Positions 27,679 to 36,486 of a stretch of DNA of 64,000 nucleotides are shown here, piece by piece (position 1 is the first letter of the stretch; each line of letters opens with the position of its first letter). The translations under genes and the position numbers were made by a program. The DNA is from Terrirubrum flagellatum (GTDB lineage Bacteria; Pseudomonadota; Alphaproteobacteria; Rhizobiales; Beijerinckiaceae): positions 5,073,501 through 5,137,500 of the forward strand of contig NZ_CP091851.1 in NCBI RefSeq assembly GCF_022059845.1, in the 5' to 3' direction. Below the pieces are notes generated by a model. It was not told the origin of the DNA, did no database searches, and saw only the letters and a list, made by a program, of their open reading frames with translations.

Positions 27679-28254
27679 ATGCAAATCATCCGCTCGCACG
27701 ACTATCGCCGCATGCCCTGGAAGAATGGCGGCGGCGAAACCGTTGAAATCGTCGTCTCGCCGGCCGGAGCGCCGATCGATGCGTTCGACTGGCGCATCAG
27801 CATGGCTCATGTGACGAGCGACGGCCCGGTTTCGATTTTTCCGGAGATCGATCGCACGCTCCTGCTGCTGACAGGCGACGGGATCATTCTCGACATCGTC
27901 GGACGCGGTTCCATCAGGCTCGACTGCGCGACGCCGCCCTACGCGTTTCCCGGCGATATTCCGGTCGCTTCGCGGCTGGTTGGCGGCGCGGTCGCCGATT
28001 TCAATGTGATGACGAGGCGCGGCCGGTTTCGTCATCACCTGTCGACGCTCGCAGTCGACGCGCCAATGACGTTCACCAGGGCCGGCGACATCACGCTGGC
28101 GGTCCTGCGCGGCGCATCGGCGCTGGTCGACGCGAAAGGCGAGCGCCTGCGAATGGAGGATGGCGACACGCTGATGTTTGAAGGCGCCGACCGGATCTCA
28201 TTGGCGCCAGACGCGGCGGCGAACCTGTTGATCGTCGATCTCTGGCGACGATGA
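27679..28254 (+). CDS. HutD family cupin-like protein
   Basis: The product is 191 residues with the HutD hallmarks YRRMPWKNGGGETVEIVVSP, FDWRISMAHVTSDGPVSIFP and IDRTLLLLTGDGI. HutD proteins often occur with histidine utilisation genes, where their role (possibly a regulator or metabolite-binding protein) is not settled. No hut genes are present here, so this is an isolated copy, probably co-transcribed with ispE and the DinB gene. The bicupin fold is inferred from family knowledge. Confidence 0.85.
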   Translation: MQIIRSHDYRRMPWKNGGGETVEIVVSPAGAPIDAFDWRISMAHVTSDGPVSIFPEIDRTLLLLTGDGIILDIVGRGSIRLDCATPPYAFPGDIPVASRLVGGAVADFNVMTRRGRFRHHLSTLAVDAPMTFTRAGDITLAVLRGASALVDAKGERLRMEDGDTLMFEGADRISLAPDAAANLLIVDLWRR

Positions 28255-28376
28255 AAATCCGGGGCCGCTCGATGTCGCGATTCATTTAATGCGCCCGCGC
28301 GCCACAGAAATCGACGATTCCGCCGCGCGCCATCCTGCGCTACGAGTCATCGCGCGATCGCTTCCAGAGAATTGTC

Positions 28377-28802
28377 GTGGCTGAGCCTCTGATCACATTA
28401 ACCGACGATTCCGATCCCGCGATCCGCGAGACGATCGGCGCCGTCCTGGCGCGTTACAATGACGAACGGGGCGGATCGTCCAGCTCGCAGCCCTTGTCGG
28501 TGGTCATCCGCGATCCTGAAACGAGCGAGATCATCGGCGGCCTGACCGGGCGCACGTCTCGCGGACTTCTTTTCATCGATCTGGTTGCGTTGCCGGCGCA
28601 TTTGCGCGGCGCTGGTCTCGGCAGCCGCATCTTGAGAATGGCCGAGGATGAGGCGAAGCGCCGCGGCTGTCGGGCTGCGACGCTCTATACGATCAACTTC
28701 CAGGCGCCGGAATTCTACAAACGCCACGGCTATCGCGCGTTCGGCGAGGTCGCAGGCGATCCCGGCGTCACGCGGATATTTATGAAGAAAAATTTGATCT
28801 GA
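28377..28802 (+). CDS. GNAT family N-acetyltransferase
   Basis: This is a 141-residue GNAT acyltransferase starting at GTG 28377. The acetyl-CoA binding motif A is LPAHLRGAGLGSRILRMAEDEAKRRGC (quoted here over two motifs: LRGAGLGSRI and RMAEDEAKRRG), and FYKRHGYRAFGEV is the conserved C-terminal strand-helix. The substrate is unknown. A 122-bp gap separates it from the HutD-like gene, so it may have its own promoter. A palindromic repeat follows 39 bp after its stop codon. Confidence 0.88.
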   Translation: MAEPLITLTDDSDPAIRETIGAVLARYNDERGGSSSSQPLSVVIRDPETSEIIGGLTGRTSRGLLFIDLVALPAHLRGAGLGSRILRMAEDEAKRRGCRAATLYTINFQAPEFYKRHGYRAFGEVAGDPGVTRIFMKKNLI

Positions 28803-28841
28803 GAGCCGCGTCTTGTAGGTCCGGCTGGTATTAGCGCTGGC

Positions 28842-28968
28842 TGAATTTCGTGGATGGCCGGGCCACGCCCGGCCATGACAACTGAATAAAGGCCGGCACA
28901 GACGTTTTGCGGATGGCTTCAATATTTCCGCGTCATGGCCGGTGGCCCGGCCATCCACGACAAATTCA
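28842..28968. repeat. Palindromic repeat with GTGGATGGCCGGGCC ends
   Basis: The 127-bp element has a left arm TGAATTTCGTGGATGGCCGG (28842 on) and a right arm that is its reverse complement with a 2-nt difference (28944-28968). It lies between convergent genes. The GTGGATGGCCGG core also appears in the element at 60946-61035, so the two belong to one loose family. Confidence 0.82.
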
Positions 28969-28979
28969 ACCCGTGCGAC

Positions 28980-29996
28980 CTAATGAGCGCGCGCGATGCA
29001 GAAGTCGACCGCCTCGTCGAGCGCCGCGCGCATCTCGCCCTGGGGGAAGATCGCAAGCGCGTCCTTCGCCATCTTGCCGTAATGCCTCGCGCGTTCGACA
29101 GTGTCGTCGATCGCGCCATGCTTGCGCATGAGGCCGATGGCGCGGTCGAGATCGCCTTCGCGGACGTCGCCATCCTGCAGCGCGCGCTTCCAGAAGGCGC
29201 GCTCCTCTGAATCGCCGCGGCGGAAAGACAGCACCACGGGAAGCGTGATCTTGCCCTCGCGGAAATCATCGCCGACATTCTTGCCGAGCTTCGCCGACGC
29301 TCCGCCATAATCGAGCGCGTCGTCGATGAGCTGGAAGGCGACGCCGAGATTGGCGCCGTAGCTGCGGCAGGCGGCGATCTCAGCCTTCGGCCGGTCGGCG
29401 ATGATCGGCCCGACCTCGCAGGCCGCCGCAAACAAGGCGGCCGTCTTGGCGCGGATCACGGCGAGATATTCGTCTTCGGTGGTCTCGGTGTTCTTCGCTG
29501 CCGCGAGCTGCATGACCTCGCCTTCAGCGATCACGGCGGCGGCGGTCGAGAGCACGTCGAGCGCGCCGAGCGATCCGACTTCGACCATCATCTTGAACGC
29601 CTGGCCAAGCAGGAAGTCGCCGACGAGCACGCTGGCTTCGTTGCCCCACAGCATGCGCGCCGCGAGCTTGCCGCGCCGCATGTCGCTCTCGTCGACCACG
29701 TCGTCATGGAGAAGGGTTGCGGTATGCATGAACTCGACGGCGGCGGCGAGCTTCACATGGCCATCGCCGCGATAGGCGCTGAGGGCCGCCGTGGCGATGG
29801 TGAGCATGGGGCGCAGGCGCTTGCCGCCCGACGAGATGAGGTGATTCGCGATTTCGGGTATCATCGCGACGTCCGAACCGGTGCGCGAGACGATGAGCTG
29901 GTTGACGCGAGTCATGTCGGCGGCGACGAGGCGAACGAGCCTCTCGATGCCCGTTCCTGCGGCCGATTTTTCCTCGAAAGCGACGACGACGCCCAC
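28980..29996 (-). CDS. Polyprenyl (probably octaprenyl or longer) diphosphate synthase
   Basis: This is an all-trans polyprenyl diphosphate synthase of 338 residues. It extends farnesyl diphosphate with isopentenyl diphosphate to make the ubiquinone side chain. The first aspartate motif is LLHDDVVDESD and the second is QLIDDALDYGG; GGKRLRPML marks the substrate pocket. GTG 29996 follows GGGAGAA and gives the usual N-terminus (MGVVVAFEEKSAAG). The frame is open much further upstream, to 30644, but that part overlaps the DUF2007 and methyltransferase genes and is a shadow. Chain length is inferred from family usage, since Alphaproteobacteria mostly use Q10. Confidence 0.93.
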   Translation of the reverse strand: MGVVVAFEEKSAAGTGIERLVRLVAADMTRVNQLIVSRTGSDVAMIPEIANHLISSGGKRLRPMLTIATAALSAYRGDGHVKLAAAVEFMHTATLLHDDVVDESDMRRGKLAARMLWGNEASVLVGDFLLGQAFKMMVEVGSLGALDVLSTAAAVIAEGEVMQLAAAKNTETTEDEYLAVIRAKTAALFAAACEVGPIIADRPKAEIAACRSYGANLGVAFQLIDDALDYGGASAKLGKNVGDDFREGKITLPVVLSFRRGDSEERAFWKRALQDGDVREGDLDRAIGLMRKHGAIDDTVERARHYGKMAKDALAIFPQGEMRAALDEAVDFCIARAH

Positions 29997-30104
29997 CCGG
30001 TTCTCCCTGGAAGCTTTTCCAGCGGACGCTTGCATGCGCCCACCCCGGAGACAACAGTCCGGAACGTCGCAATATCGTGCGTCGGCGACGAGCGAAAGGA
30101 AGCG

Positions 30105-30332
30105 ATGATCGAGATCCTGCGCGCCAACGATCCCGTGCTGATCAGCGCCGTTGAAGCGCTGCTGACCGGCGCCGGCCTCGGCGTCTTCGTCGCCGACGCC
30201 TATGTCAGCGCGATCGAGGGTTCGATCGGCGCTTTTCCCAGGCGCGTTCTGGTGCCGTCCGATGAGGCGGCGCAGGCGCGCCGCATCCTGACCGAAGCCG
30301 GCCTCGCGGGAGAGCTCCGTGACCCACGCTGA
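30105..30332 (+). CDS. DUF2007 domain small protein
   Basis: The product is 75 residues from ATG 30105, preceded by AAAGGAAG. MIEILRANDPVLISAVEALL, GLGVFVADAYVSAIEG, PRRVLVPSDEAAQARRIL and L match the DUF2007 family, small proteins sometimes called putative signal-transducing proteins. Its 3' end overlaps the following methyltransferase gene by 14 bp, so they are translationally coupled. It is divergent from the polyprenyl synthase gene with 108 bp between starts. The function is not established. Confidence 0.85.
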   Translation: MIEILRANDPVLISAVEALLTGAGLGVFVADAYVSAIEGSIGAFPRRVLVPSDEAAQARRILTEAGLAGELRDPR

Positions 30333-31098
30333 CAACGCCGAGGGGAAGTCCGCCGCGGAGCCGGACGCGCTGTTCGGCGGCAAGCTCCTGCTGCGCCAGG
30401 CGCCGGGCGGCCATCGCGTCGGAACGGACGCGGTGCTGCTTGCAGCCGCCACGCCTGACATCGAGGCCGGATTGATCGTCGATCTCGGTTGCGGGGTCGG
30501 CGCCGTCGGGCTCGCCGTCGCGCTGGCTGCGCCGGCGACGCGCGTGCATCTCGTCGACAGCGACGCGGATGCGCTTGCGCTCGCCGAGGAGAATATCGCG
30601 CTCAACGGCCTGTCCGAACGGGTCTCCGCGCTGCGCGCCGACATTCTCGGGCCGCAACGGGCGCGTCATGCAGCCGGCCTTGGCGCCGGCTCCGCCGAAC
30701 TGGTGCTGACCAATCCGCCCTATGGTTCGCCCGAGAAATCGCGGTCGTCACCGGATGCGCGCCGCGCAGCCGCCCATGTGATGCCGGCAGGAGGTCTCGG
30801 CGCCTGGATCGCCTCCGCCTTCGACCTGCTGAAGCCGCGCGGCGAACTCCTTATGATCCACCGGGCGGATGCGCTGGCTGACGCGCTCGCGACGTTCGGG
30901 GAAAGATGGGGCGGGCTCGCCGTCCGGCCCATTCATCCCCGGCCGGACAAACCGGCGACGCGAATCCTGTTGCGCGCGATCAAGGGCGCGCGCACGCCGC
31001 TCTCCATCGCGCCGCCTCTGATCCTGCATCGCAATGACGGCCACTTCACCCATGAGGCGGAAGCGATCCATCGCGGCGAAGCGCGAATTCCTTTTTAG
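30319..31098 (+). CDS. TrmN6-like SAM-dependent methyltransferase
   Basis: The product is 259 residues from GTG 30319. The SAM site is VDLGCGVGAVGLAVAL and the adenine-N6 type catalytic motif is LTNPPYGS. GHRVGTDAVLLAA at the N-terminus is typical of the tRNA1(Val) A37 N6-methyltransferase group (COG4123), so modification of tRNA adenine 37 is the best guess; related small-RNA or protein methyltransferases are alternatives. It is coupled to DUF2007 by a 14-bp overlap, an association that recurs in Rhizobiales as far as I recall. Confidence 0.85.
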   Translation: MTHADNAEGKSAAEPDALFGGKLLLRQAPGGHRVGTDAVLLAAATPDIEAGLIVDLGCGVGAVGLAVALAAPATRVHLVDSDADALALAEENIALNGLSERVSALRADILGPQRARHAAGLGAGSAELVLTNPPYGSPEKSRSSPDARRAAAHVMPAGGLGAWIASAFDLLKPRGELLMIHRADALADALATFGERWGGLAVRPIHPRPDKPATRILLRAIKGARTPLSIAPPLILHRNDGHFTHEAEAIHRGEARIPF

Positions 31099-31099
31099 A

Positions 31100-31351
31100 T
31101 CAGCGGCGCCAGCAGACGCGGATCGGCGCGGTCTGCCAGAACAGGCCGTTATAGAACTGGCGATAGCGGACGCCGCAGACCACGCGCGGGCGATAGTAAT
31201 AGCGTCGGCGATATTGCGCCTGCTCGATCAGGACGGGCGCCGCGTCTTCCACCGCGGTCACGGTAGGGGCGATCGTCAAAGCCTGCGCGCTCGGCGCCGA
31301 CAGGACCGCAAGTCCTAGGGCCGCCACAGCCAATCCCGGGAATGCGCGCAT
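31100..31351 (-). CDS. Small exported protein, Arg/Tyr-rich tail
   Basis: The product is 83 residues from ATG 31351, which has AGGAG upstream. A signal peptide (MRAFPGLAVAALGLAVLSAP, cleavage near AQALT) precedes a short linker and a basic tail, QYRRRYYYRPRVVCGVRYR, ending in RVCWRR. The two cysteines could form a disulfide in the periplasm. The start could instead be ATG 31378, 9 codons earlier. No family is assigned; similar RYYYRP-tailed secreted proteins are frequent in Rhizobiales. It is convergent with the methyltransferase gene, stop to stop. Confidence 0.68.
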   Translation of the reverse strand: MRAFPGLAVAALGLAVLSAPSAQALTIAPTVTAVEDAAPVLIEQAQYRRRYYYRPRVVCGVRYRQFYNGLFWQTAPIRVCWRR

Positions 31352-31439
31352 CGACGATCGTCTCCTGTTCAAGGTCATCGGGAGAGTAGGGCGAAAGCCG
31401 AGCGGAGGGAAAGGGCGTTTCTTGGCAAGCGCTTGGCGG

Positions 31440-31474
31440 AAAACGAAAAGGGCGGGCTCGCATGAGCCCGTCCT
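31440..31474 (-). terminator. Rho-independent terminator (minus strand)
   Basis: The hairpin GGACGGGCTC / GAGCCCGCCC, read on the minus strand, has an ATGC loop followed by TTTTCGTTTT. It lies 19 bp beyond the stop of the 99-residue secreted protein gene. Confidence 0.85.
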
Positions 31475-31492
31475 GTCGCCGCGCGCTGCGGC

Positions 31493-31792
31493 TCAGTAAC
31501 GCGGGCACTCGCGGATCGAATCGCCCGTGATGCCTTCAAACGCATAGGCCGAGCAGCCGAAACGGTCGGAGTTGCCGCCGCGCGGCCGCGGCGCGCGCTG
31601 CGGCGGCTGGCGATTCGCCGACTGGGCCACCACAAGCATGCTGACCATGCTGGTCGGATCAGCGTTGCCAGCCGCTCCGCCGCCGCCGCCATTGCCGCCG
31701 CCATCCCGACCGCCGCCCTGCTGGGCGAGCGCCGCGCCGGAGAGGCAGGCTGCGCCGAGAGCGGCGATCGCAAGGGTTCGCATGAAGGACAT
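31493..31792 (-). CDS. Small exported Gly-rich protein
   Basis: The product is 99 residues from ATG 31792, preceded by GGGAG. A signal peptide (MRTLAIAALGAACLSGAALA) is followed by a glycine tract (QQGGGRDGGGNGGGGGA), then SMVSMLVVAQSANRQ and a C-terminal module with two cysteines, DRFGCSAYAFEGITGDS and ECPRY. Low complexity makes homology hard to judge. It has its own terminator and lies between two other short exported protein genes on the same strand. Confidence 0.68.
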   Translation of the reverse strand: MSFMRTLAIAALGAACLSGAALAQQGGGRDGGGNGGGGGAAGNADPTSMVSMLVVAQSANRQPPQRAPRPRGGNSDRFGCSAYAFEGITGDSIRECPRY

Positions 31793-31911
31793 CGTTTTCT
31801 CCCGGTTTCGATGAAAGCGGCGCGTGCGCCGCGGTGGTTTTCATCTAGCGCTGGAGGTACGGCCGGACGGTGCTCGCAAGCACGCTGCGGCTTTCCAGAA
31901 CGAGGACCGGA

Positions 31912-31949
31912 AAAGAGAAACCCGGCCGCTGGGCGAAGCGGCCGGGTTC
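31912..31949 (-). terminator. Rho-independent terminator (minus strand)
   Basis: A perfect 12-bp stem, AACCCGGCCGCT (31919-31930) paired with AGCGGCCGGGTT (31937-31948), is followed on the minus strand by TTCTCTTTTCC. It lies 65 bp beyond the stop of the 83-residue exported protein gene at 32014. Confidence 0.85.
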
Positions 31950-32013
31950 GGAAGAAACGACGGGATCGAGGGGCGATGATCTTATCGTTTCTTCACCTCT
32001 GTCGCGCGAGGGC

Positions 32014-32265
32014 TCAGCAGCCTTTCGGCGCGGAAGGCGCGTAACCGGAGTAGACGACGCGCACCTTCGGCGCGGCGCAGTTCGGGGTCGGGGCTTCCGT
32101 CGCGAGGACGGGCGCCGCCGTGGCGACCGGAGCCGGCGCAGCGGCCTCGGCGACCGTGGTCGTCTTGGCGACTGGCGCCTTTACCGTCGGGCTGGCGAGG
32201 GAGACGGCGACCGGCGCGAGCAGCGCCGCGGTCGCGATCTGGAAGTGCAGCAGCTTGAATTTCAT
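32014..32265 (-). CDS. Small exported Ala/Pro-rich protein
   Basis: The product is 83 residues from ATG 32265 (MKFKLLHFQIATAALLAPVA). A signal peptide is followed by an Ala/Val/Pro/Thr-rich middle and a C-terminal segment, NCAAPKVRVVYSGYAPS, ending in a second cysteine three residues later (APKGC). The frame is open upstream to 32361 but without a better start. The C-terminal KVRVVYSGYA pattern recurs in small rhizobial exported proteins. Role unknown. Its terminator lies about 65 bp downstream. Confidence 0.65.
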   Translation of the reverse strand: MKFKLLHFQIATAALLAPVAVSLASPTVKAPVAKTTTVAEAAAPAPVATAAPVLATEAPTPNCAAPKVRVVYSGYAPSAPKGC

Positions 32266-32504
32266 CGGAACGCCCCGTGAGGAACTCTGCGGCCCGGCAG
32301 GACCGTCGTTGGCTCCATGAACCATGCGGAAGGCGCCGTCGGTGTGCGCCGTCGCACACAATACAAACGGGAGGGCTTATCGGATGCAGCGGACGGGGCG
32401 CCGGCGGCCGGACTTCTATGGCCGGCGGCGATGCGCCGCTGCCGATTGCCGATCGCCGATTGCCGTTCTAAGCGTCGCGGCTTCCGTTCGCCTCCGCAAA
32501 AACG

Positions 32505-33449
32505 ATGTCCCGTCCCGCCGCGCTCGATCCCGCCCGCTCCTTCCAGGGGCTTATCCTCACGCTTCAGGATTTCTGGGCGAAGCAGGGGTGTGTCATTTTG
32601 CAGCCCTACGACATGGAGATGGGCGCAGGCACCTTTCACCCCGCCACAACGCTCCGGGCGCTTGGCCCGCGACCATGGAAAGCCGCCTACGTCCAGCCGT
32701 CGCGCCGGCCGAAAGACGGCCGCTATGGCGAGAACCCCAACCGATTCCAGCACTACTATCAGTATCAGGTGATCCTGAAGCCGAACCCGCCTGATCTGCA
32801 GGAGCTCTATCTCCAGTCGCTCTACGCCATCGGCATTGATCCGAAAGTCCATGATCTCCGCTTCGTCGAGGACGACTGGGAAAGTCCTACGCTCGGCGCC
32901 TGGGGCTTAGGCTGGGAATGCTGGTGCGACGGCATGGAGGTTTCCCAGTTCACCTACTTCCAGCAGGTGGCGGGTTTCGAATGCGCGCCGGTGTCGGGCG
33001 AGCTGACCTACGGCCTCGAACGCCTCGCAATGTATCTCCAGAATGTCGAGAACGGCTACGAGCTGAACTTCAATGGCGCGGAAGGTGCCGACAAGATCAC
33101 CTATGGCGATGTGTTCAAGCAGGCCGAGGAGGAATATTCCCGGCACAATTTCGAACACGCCGACACCGAGATGCTGTTCGCGCAGTTCCGCATGGCGGAA
33201 GAGGCGTGCCGAAAATATCTCGCCGCCGGCGAGTCGGGCGCGTCAGGCAATGATCCGCGCCACAAGCTTGCGCTGCCCGCCTATGACCAGTGCATCAAGG
33301 CGAGCCACGTCTTCAACCTGCTCGATGCGCGCGGCGTGATCTCGGTCACCGAGCGGCAGAGCTACATCCTGCGCGTGCGCGAACTGGCGAAGGCCTGTGG
33401 CGCGGCATGGCTGAAAACCGATGGCGGCGGCGCCGTACTTGCGGCGTGA
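32505..33449 (+). CDS. glyQ: Glycyl-tRNA synthetase alpha subunit
   Basis: GlyQ is the catalytic subunit of the alpha2-beta2 bacterial glycyl-tRNA synthetase. The 314-residue product has the typical [58 protein letters not shown] and [20 protein letters not shown] segments. It is full length. It is followed after 7 bp by a small exported-protein gene and then glyS, so the three form an operon with a nitroreductase gene. The 239-bp gap before it contains no convincing gene. Confidence 0.98.
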   Translation: MSRPAALDPARSFQGLILTLQDFWAKQGCVILQPYDMEMGAGTFHPATTLRALGPRPWKAAYVQPSRRPKDGRYGENPNRFQHYYQYQVILKPNPPDLQELYLQSLYAIGIDPKVHDLRFVEDDWESPTLGAWGLGWECWCDGMEVSQFTYFQQVAGFECAPVSGELTYGLERLAMYLQNVENGYELNFNGAEGADKITYGDVFKQAEEEYSRHNFEHADTEMLFAQFRMAEEACRKYLAAGESGASGNDPRHKLALPAYDQCIKASHVFNLLDARGVISVTERQSYILRVRELAKACGAAWLKTDGGGAVLAA

Positions 33450-33456
33450 GGCGAAA

Positions 33457-33912
33457 ATGATCCGTTTCGCCGCCGCCCTTCTTGTGGCGCTCGCTTCGTT
33501 CGCCGCGCAAGCCCAGACCACCGAGCCGATCGACGTGGTGCGCAAATTCTACGCGCAGCCGCCAGTCGAGAATTACACGCCCTATTCGAAGCGCCTTGCG
33601 GGCCTCTATGACGCCGCGTCGGCGAAATCCAAGGAGCTCGAGGAGCCGGTGTCGGGCGTCGATTTTGATCCGACGATCAACGGCCAGGATGCCGAGCCGA
33701 ATTTCCAGAAGACGCTGCGCTATCAGCAGACGCAACGCGGCGGCGACAGGGCGCGCATCAAGGTGACATTCAAGAACGGCCGGCAAAGCGAACTCTGGTT
33801 CGACATGATCCTGGAGAATAACCGCTGGCTTGTCGATGACATCCAGAGCGTGCGCGGCGAAGCGAAATGGGTGTTCTCGAAATTGTTGATGGATGGAGCG
33901 CAGGGGAAGTGA
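33457..33912 (+). CDS. Exported hypothetical protein between glyQ and glyS (DUF3828-like)
   Basis: The product is 151 residues from ATG 33457, 7 bp after glyQ. The signal peptide is MIRFAAALLVALASFAAQAQ. The mature part, with VVRKFYAQPPVENYTPYSKR, SGVDFDPTINGQDAEPNFQK and NGRQSELWFDMILENNRWLV, resembles DUF3828-type periplasmic proteins with an NTF2-like fold, which I state cautiously. A secreted protein between the two synthetase subunit genes has no obvious link to translation. In several Rhizobiales I recall the same insertion of an exported-protein gene. Confidence 0.78.
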   Translation: MIRFAAALLVALASFAAQAQTTEPIDVVRKFYAQPPVENYTPYSKRLAGLYDAASAKSKELEEPVSGVDFDPTINGQDAEPNFQKTLRYQQTQRGGDRARIKVTFKNGRQSELWFDMILENNRWLVDDIQSVRGEAKWVFSKLLMDGAQGK

Positions 33913-33960
33913 CGAAGCTGCTGCTCCCTGCGAACGCATGATACGGAAGCGTCTCTAGAA

Positions 33961-36486
33961 ATGCCCGACCTTCTCCTCGAACTCCTCTCCGAAGAAATTC
34001 CGGCGCGCATGCAGAGGCGCGCTGCGGATGATCTGAAGTCACTCGTCACCAACGCGCTGGTCGATCGCGGTCTCACCTATGAGGGCGCGCGCGCCTTCGC
34101 GACGCCGCGTCGTCTCGCCCTGACGATCGTTGGATTGCCTGTGAAGGGCCGCGACGTGCGCGAGGAGCGCAAGGGCCCCCGCGTCGGCGCGCCCGACGCC
34201 GCCGTGCAGGGCTTCCTGAAAAGCGCGGGCTTGAGCGACATTTCGCAGGCGAAGATCGAGAAGGACCCGAAGAAGGGCGAATTCTATGTCGCGGTGATCG
34301 AGAAGCCGGGGCAGGCGACGGCGGACGCGATCGCGGAAATCATGCCCGACATCATCCGCAATTTTCCCTGGCCGAAATCGATGCGCTGGGGCGCGGCGTC
34401 GGCGCCGGTCGGAACGCTCTATTCGCCTGCGAATGCGCGCGGCGGCGAAGCGCTGCGCTGGGTCAGACCGCTGCAGCAGATCATCTGCACCTTTGGGCCG
34501 GAGACCGAAGACCCCGAGGTGATTCATTTCGAGATCGACGGAATCAAATCAGGCGATACGACTCGCGGCCATCGCTTCCTCGCGCCCGGCGAGATCAAGG
34601 TGAAGCGCTTCGACGATTATATCGCGAAGCTTGAAAAGGCGTTCGTCGTGCTCGACGCCGATCGCCGGAAGGACATCATCCTGACCGAGGCGCGCAATCT
34701 TGCCTTTGCGCAAGGCCTTGAACTCGTCGAGGACGAAGCGCTGCTGGAAGAGGTGGCCGGCCTCGTCGAATGGCCTGTCGTTCTCGTGGGTGATTTCGAA
34801 GAATCCTTCCTCGACGTGCCGGGCGAAGTGATCCGCGCGACGATCCGCGCGAATCAGAAATGCTTCGTGCTGCGCCGAGCGGACGGCAAGCTCGCCAACA
34901 AGTTCCTGCTGACGTCCAACATGGTCGCGAGCGATGGCGGCGCGACGATCGTCGCGGGCAACGGTCGCGTCATCCGCGCGCGCCTGTCGGACGCGCTCTA
35001 TTTCTGGAAGACCGATCAGGGACCGCTGCCGGACTATGCGACGGCCGAGAACAGATCGAAGCCGCTCGATCAGCGTCTCGCGAAGCTGAAGAAACTCAGC
35101 ATCGTCTTCCACGAGAAGCTGGGCACGCAGGGCGAGCGCGTCGAACGCATCAAGGCGCTGGCGAAGGAGTTGGCGCCTATTGTCGGAGCTGATCCCGAAC
35201 TTGCCGCGCGCGCGGCCGAACTCGCCAAGGCCGATCTGATGACGGAGGTGGTCGGCGAATTTCCGGAGACGCAAGGGCTCATGGGCCGACGCTATGCGGA
35301 ATTGCAGGGCGAGCGCCCTTCAGTCGCGCTCGCGATCGAGGAGCACTACAAGCCGCAGGGGCCAGGCGATCGCGTTCCGACCGATCCGGTTTCCGTGGCG
35401 GTTGCGCTCGCCGACAAGCTCGACACGCTTGTTGGATTCTGGGCGATCGATGAAAAGCCGACGGGAAGCAAGGACCCTTATGCCCTGCGCCGGGCGGCGC
35501 TGGGCGTGATCAGGCTGGTGGTGGAGAATGGAATATCGATAGCTTTGGAAGAACGTTTAGTTGATGCAGCAATTGAGGTAGAGACGGAGATTTCTTTCGA
35601 TGACCTCGAAGAGCGGTTGGATGCTTTATACGAGGCGCGAGCAAATAAGACGCTTTCAGCCAATGAATACAGGCGAATTAGGCAGCGTGAGCTAAGAAGA
35701 TCTCACGGCGCATCTGCGTCTAAAGAGACGCTTGAATTAATTTATGGTTATGTGCCTGATCTCCTCTCCTTCTTCCACGATCGCCTGAAAGTCCTCCTGC
35801 GCGATCAGGGCGCGCGTCATGATCTCGTGGACGCCGTGCTCAGCGATGCAGGCTCAGCTTCTCCCTCCCCCCGCGCAGCGGAGGGGAGGGCCGGGGTGGG
35901 GGGCGGTTCCGCCTCCGCCGCAGCGGCAACTTCTCCTGCGGCCCCCCACCCTCAATCCCTCCCCACCGCAAGCGGGGGGAGGGAGGCGCCAATCGCGACG
36001 CAGGGCGCGAGCGAGCCGGCGCGGGGTGAGGGCGGCTCGCAAGCAAGCGCGCCCGCCAACGACGATCTTCTCCTCATCGTCCGCCGGGTCGAGGCGTTGG
36101 GAAAATTCCTCGATACGGAAGACGGCAAGAATCTCCTCGCCGGTTATCGCCGCGCCGCCAACATCTTGCGCGCGGAGGAAAAGAAGGACGGCGAGGGCGC
36201 GTTCAACGCCGCGCCTGACGCCGCGCTGCTGCAGGCCGATGAAGAGAAAGCGCTGCATAAGGCGCTCGGCGTCGCGCTGCCCGAGGCGGAGAAGGCCGTC
36301 GCTGCAGAAGACTTCGCCGGCGCCATGCGCGCGCTGTCGCAATTGCGCGCGCCGGTTGACGCCTTCTTCGACAAGGTGATCGTCAACGCCGATGACCCCG
36401 CGTTGCGCGCCAATCGCCTGAAGCTGCTCAACCAGTTGCGCGCGGCGACGCGCGCGGTCGCCGATTTCGGAAAGATCGCGGGATGA
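33961..36486 (+). CDS. glyS: Glycyl-tRNA synthetase beta subunit with two atypical internal segments
   Basis: GlyS, 841 residues, is unusually long for the family (about 690 in E. coli). The N-terminus [20 protein letters not shown] and the central catalytic-support region look normal, and the C-terminal anticodon-binding part ([32 protein letters not shown]) is intact. Two regions are abnormal. Residues about 519-600 (35517-35760) are encoded by AT-rich DNA with rare codons. Residues about 630-699 (35850-36057) are a low-complexity Ala/Ser/Pro/Gly stretch encoded by a palindromic repeat and its flank. The frame stays open throughout. The stop overlaps the nitroreductase start (ATGA). Confidence 0.95.
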   Translation: MPDLLLELLSEEIPARMQRRAADDLKSLVTNALVDRGLTYEGARAFATPRRLALTIVGLPVKGRDVREERKGPRVGAPDAAVQGFLKSAGLSDISQAKIEKDPKKGEFYVAVIEKPGQATADAIAEIMPDIIRNFPWPKSMRWGAASAPVGTLYSPANARGGEALRWVRPLQQIICTFGPETEDPEVIHFEIDGIKSGDTTRGHRFLAPGEIKVKRFDDYIAKLEKAFVVLDADRRKDIILTEARNLAFAQGLELVEDEALLEEVAGLVEWPVVLVGDFEESFLDVPGEVIRATIRANQKCFVLRRADGKLANKFLLTSNMVASDGGATIVAGNGRVIRARLSDALYFWKTDQGPLPDYATAENRSKPLDQRLAKLKKLSIVFHEKLGTQGERVERIKALAKELAPIVGADPELAARAAELAKADLMTEVVGEFPETQGLMGRRYAELQGERPSVALAIEEHYKPQGPGDRVPTDPVSVAVALADKLDTLVGFWAIDEKPTGSKDPYALRRAALGVIRLVVENGISIALEERLVDAAIEVETEISFDDLEERLDALYEARANKTLSANEYRRIRQRELRRSHGASASKETLELIYGYVPDLLSFFHDRLKVLLRDQGARHDLVDAVLSDAGSASPSPRAAEGRAGVGGGSASAAAATSPAAPHPQSLPTASGGREAPIATQGASEPARGEGGSQASAPANDDLLLIVRRVEALGKFLDTEDGKNLLAGYRRAANILRAEEKKDGEGAFNAAPDAALLQADEEKALHKALGVALPEAEKAVAAEDFAGAMRALSQLRAPVDAFFDKVIVNADDPALRANRLKLLNQLRAATRAVADFGKIAG
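35861..35985. repeat. Palindromic repeat inserted in frame within glyS
   Basis: The left arm (35861-35904) begins CTCCCTCCCCCCGC and ends GGGGTGGGGGGC. The right arm (35941-35985) is its approximate reverse complement, beginning GCCCCCCACCCTC and ending GGGGGGAGGGAG. Each arm itself contains a smaller hairpin around CCCCCGC...GCGG. About 36 bp separate the arms. This type of element is normally intergenic in Rhizobiales. Confidence 0.88.

Noticed and set aside
29997-30644. N-terminal extension of the polyprenyl synthase frame
   Set aside because: It overlaps the DUF2007 and methyltransferase genes on the other strand and the GTG at 29996 with GGGAGAA gives the standard N-terminus.
32266-32504. 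A gene or RNA in the gap upstream of glyQ
   Set aside because: Short frames only, no hairpin typical of a T-box or other leader; nothing supportable.
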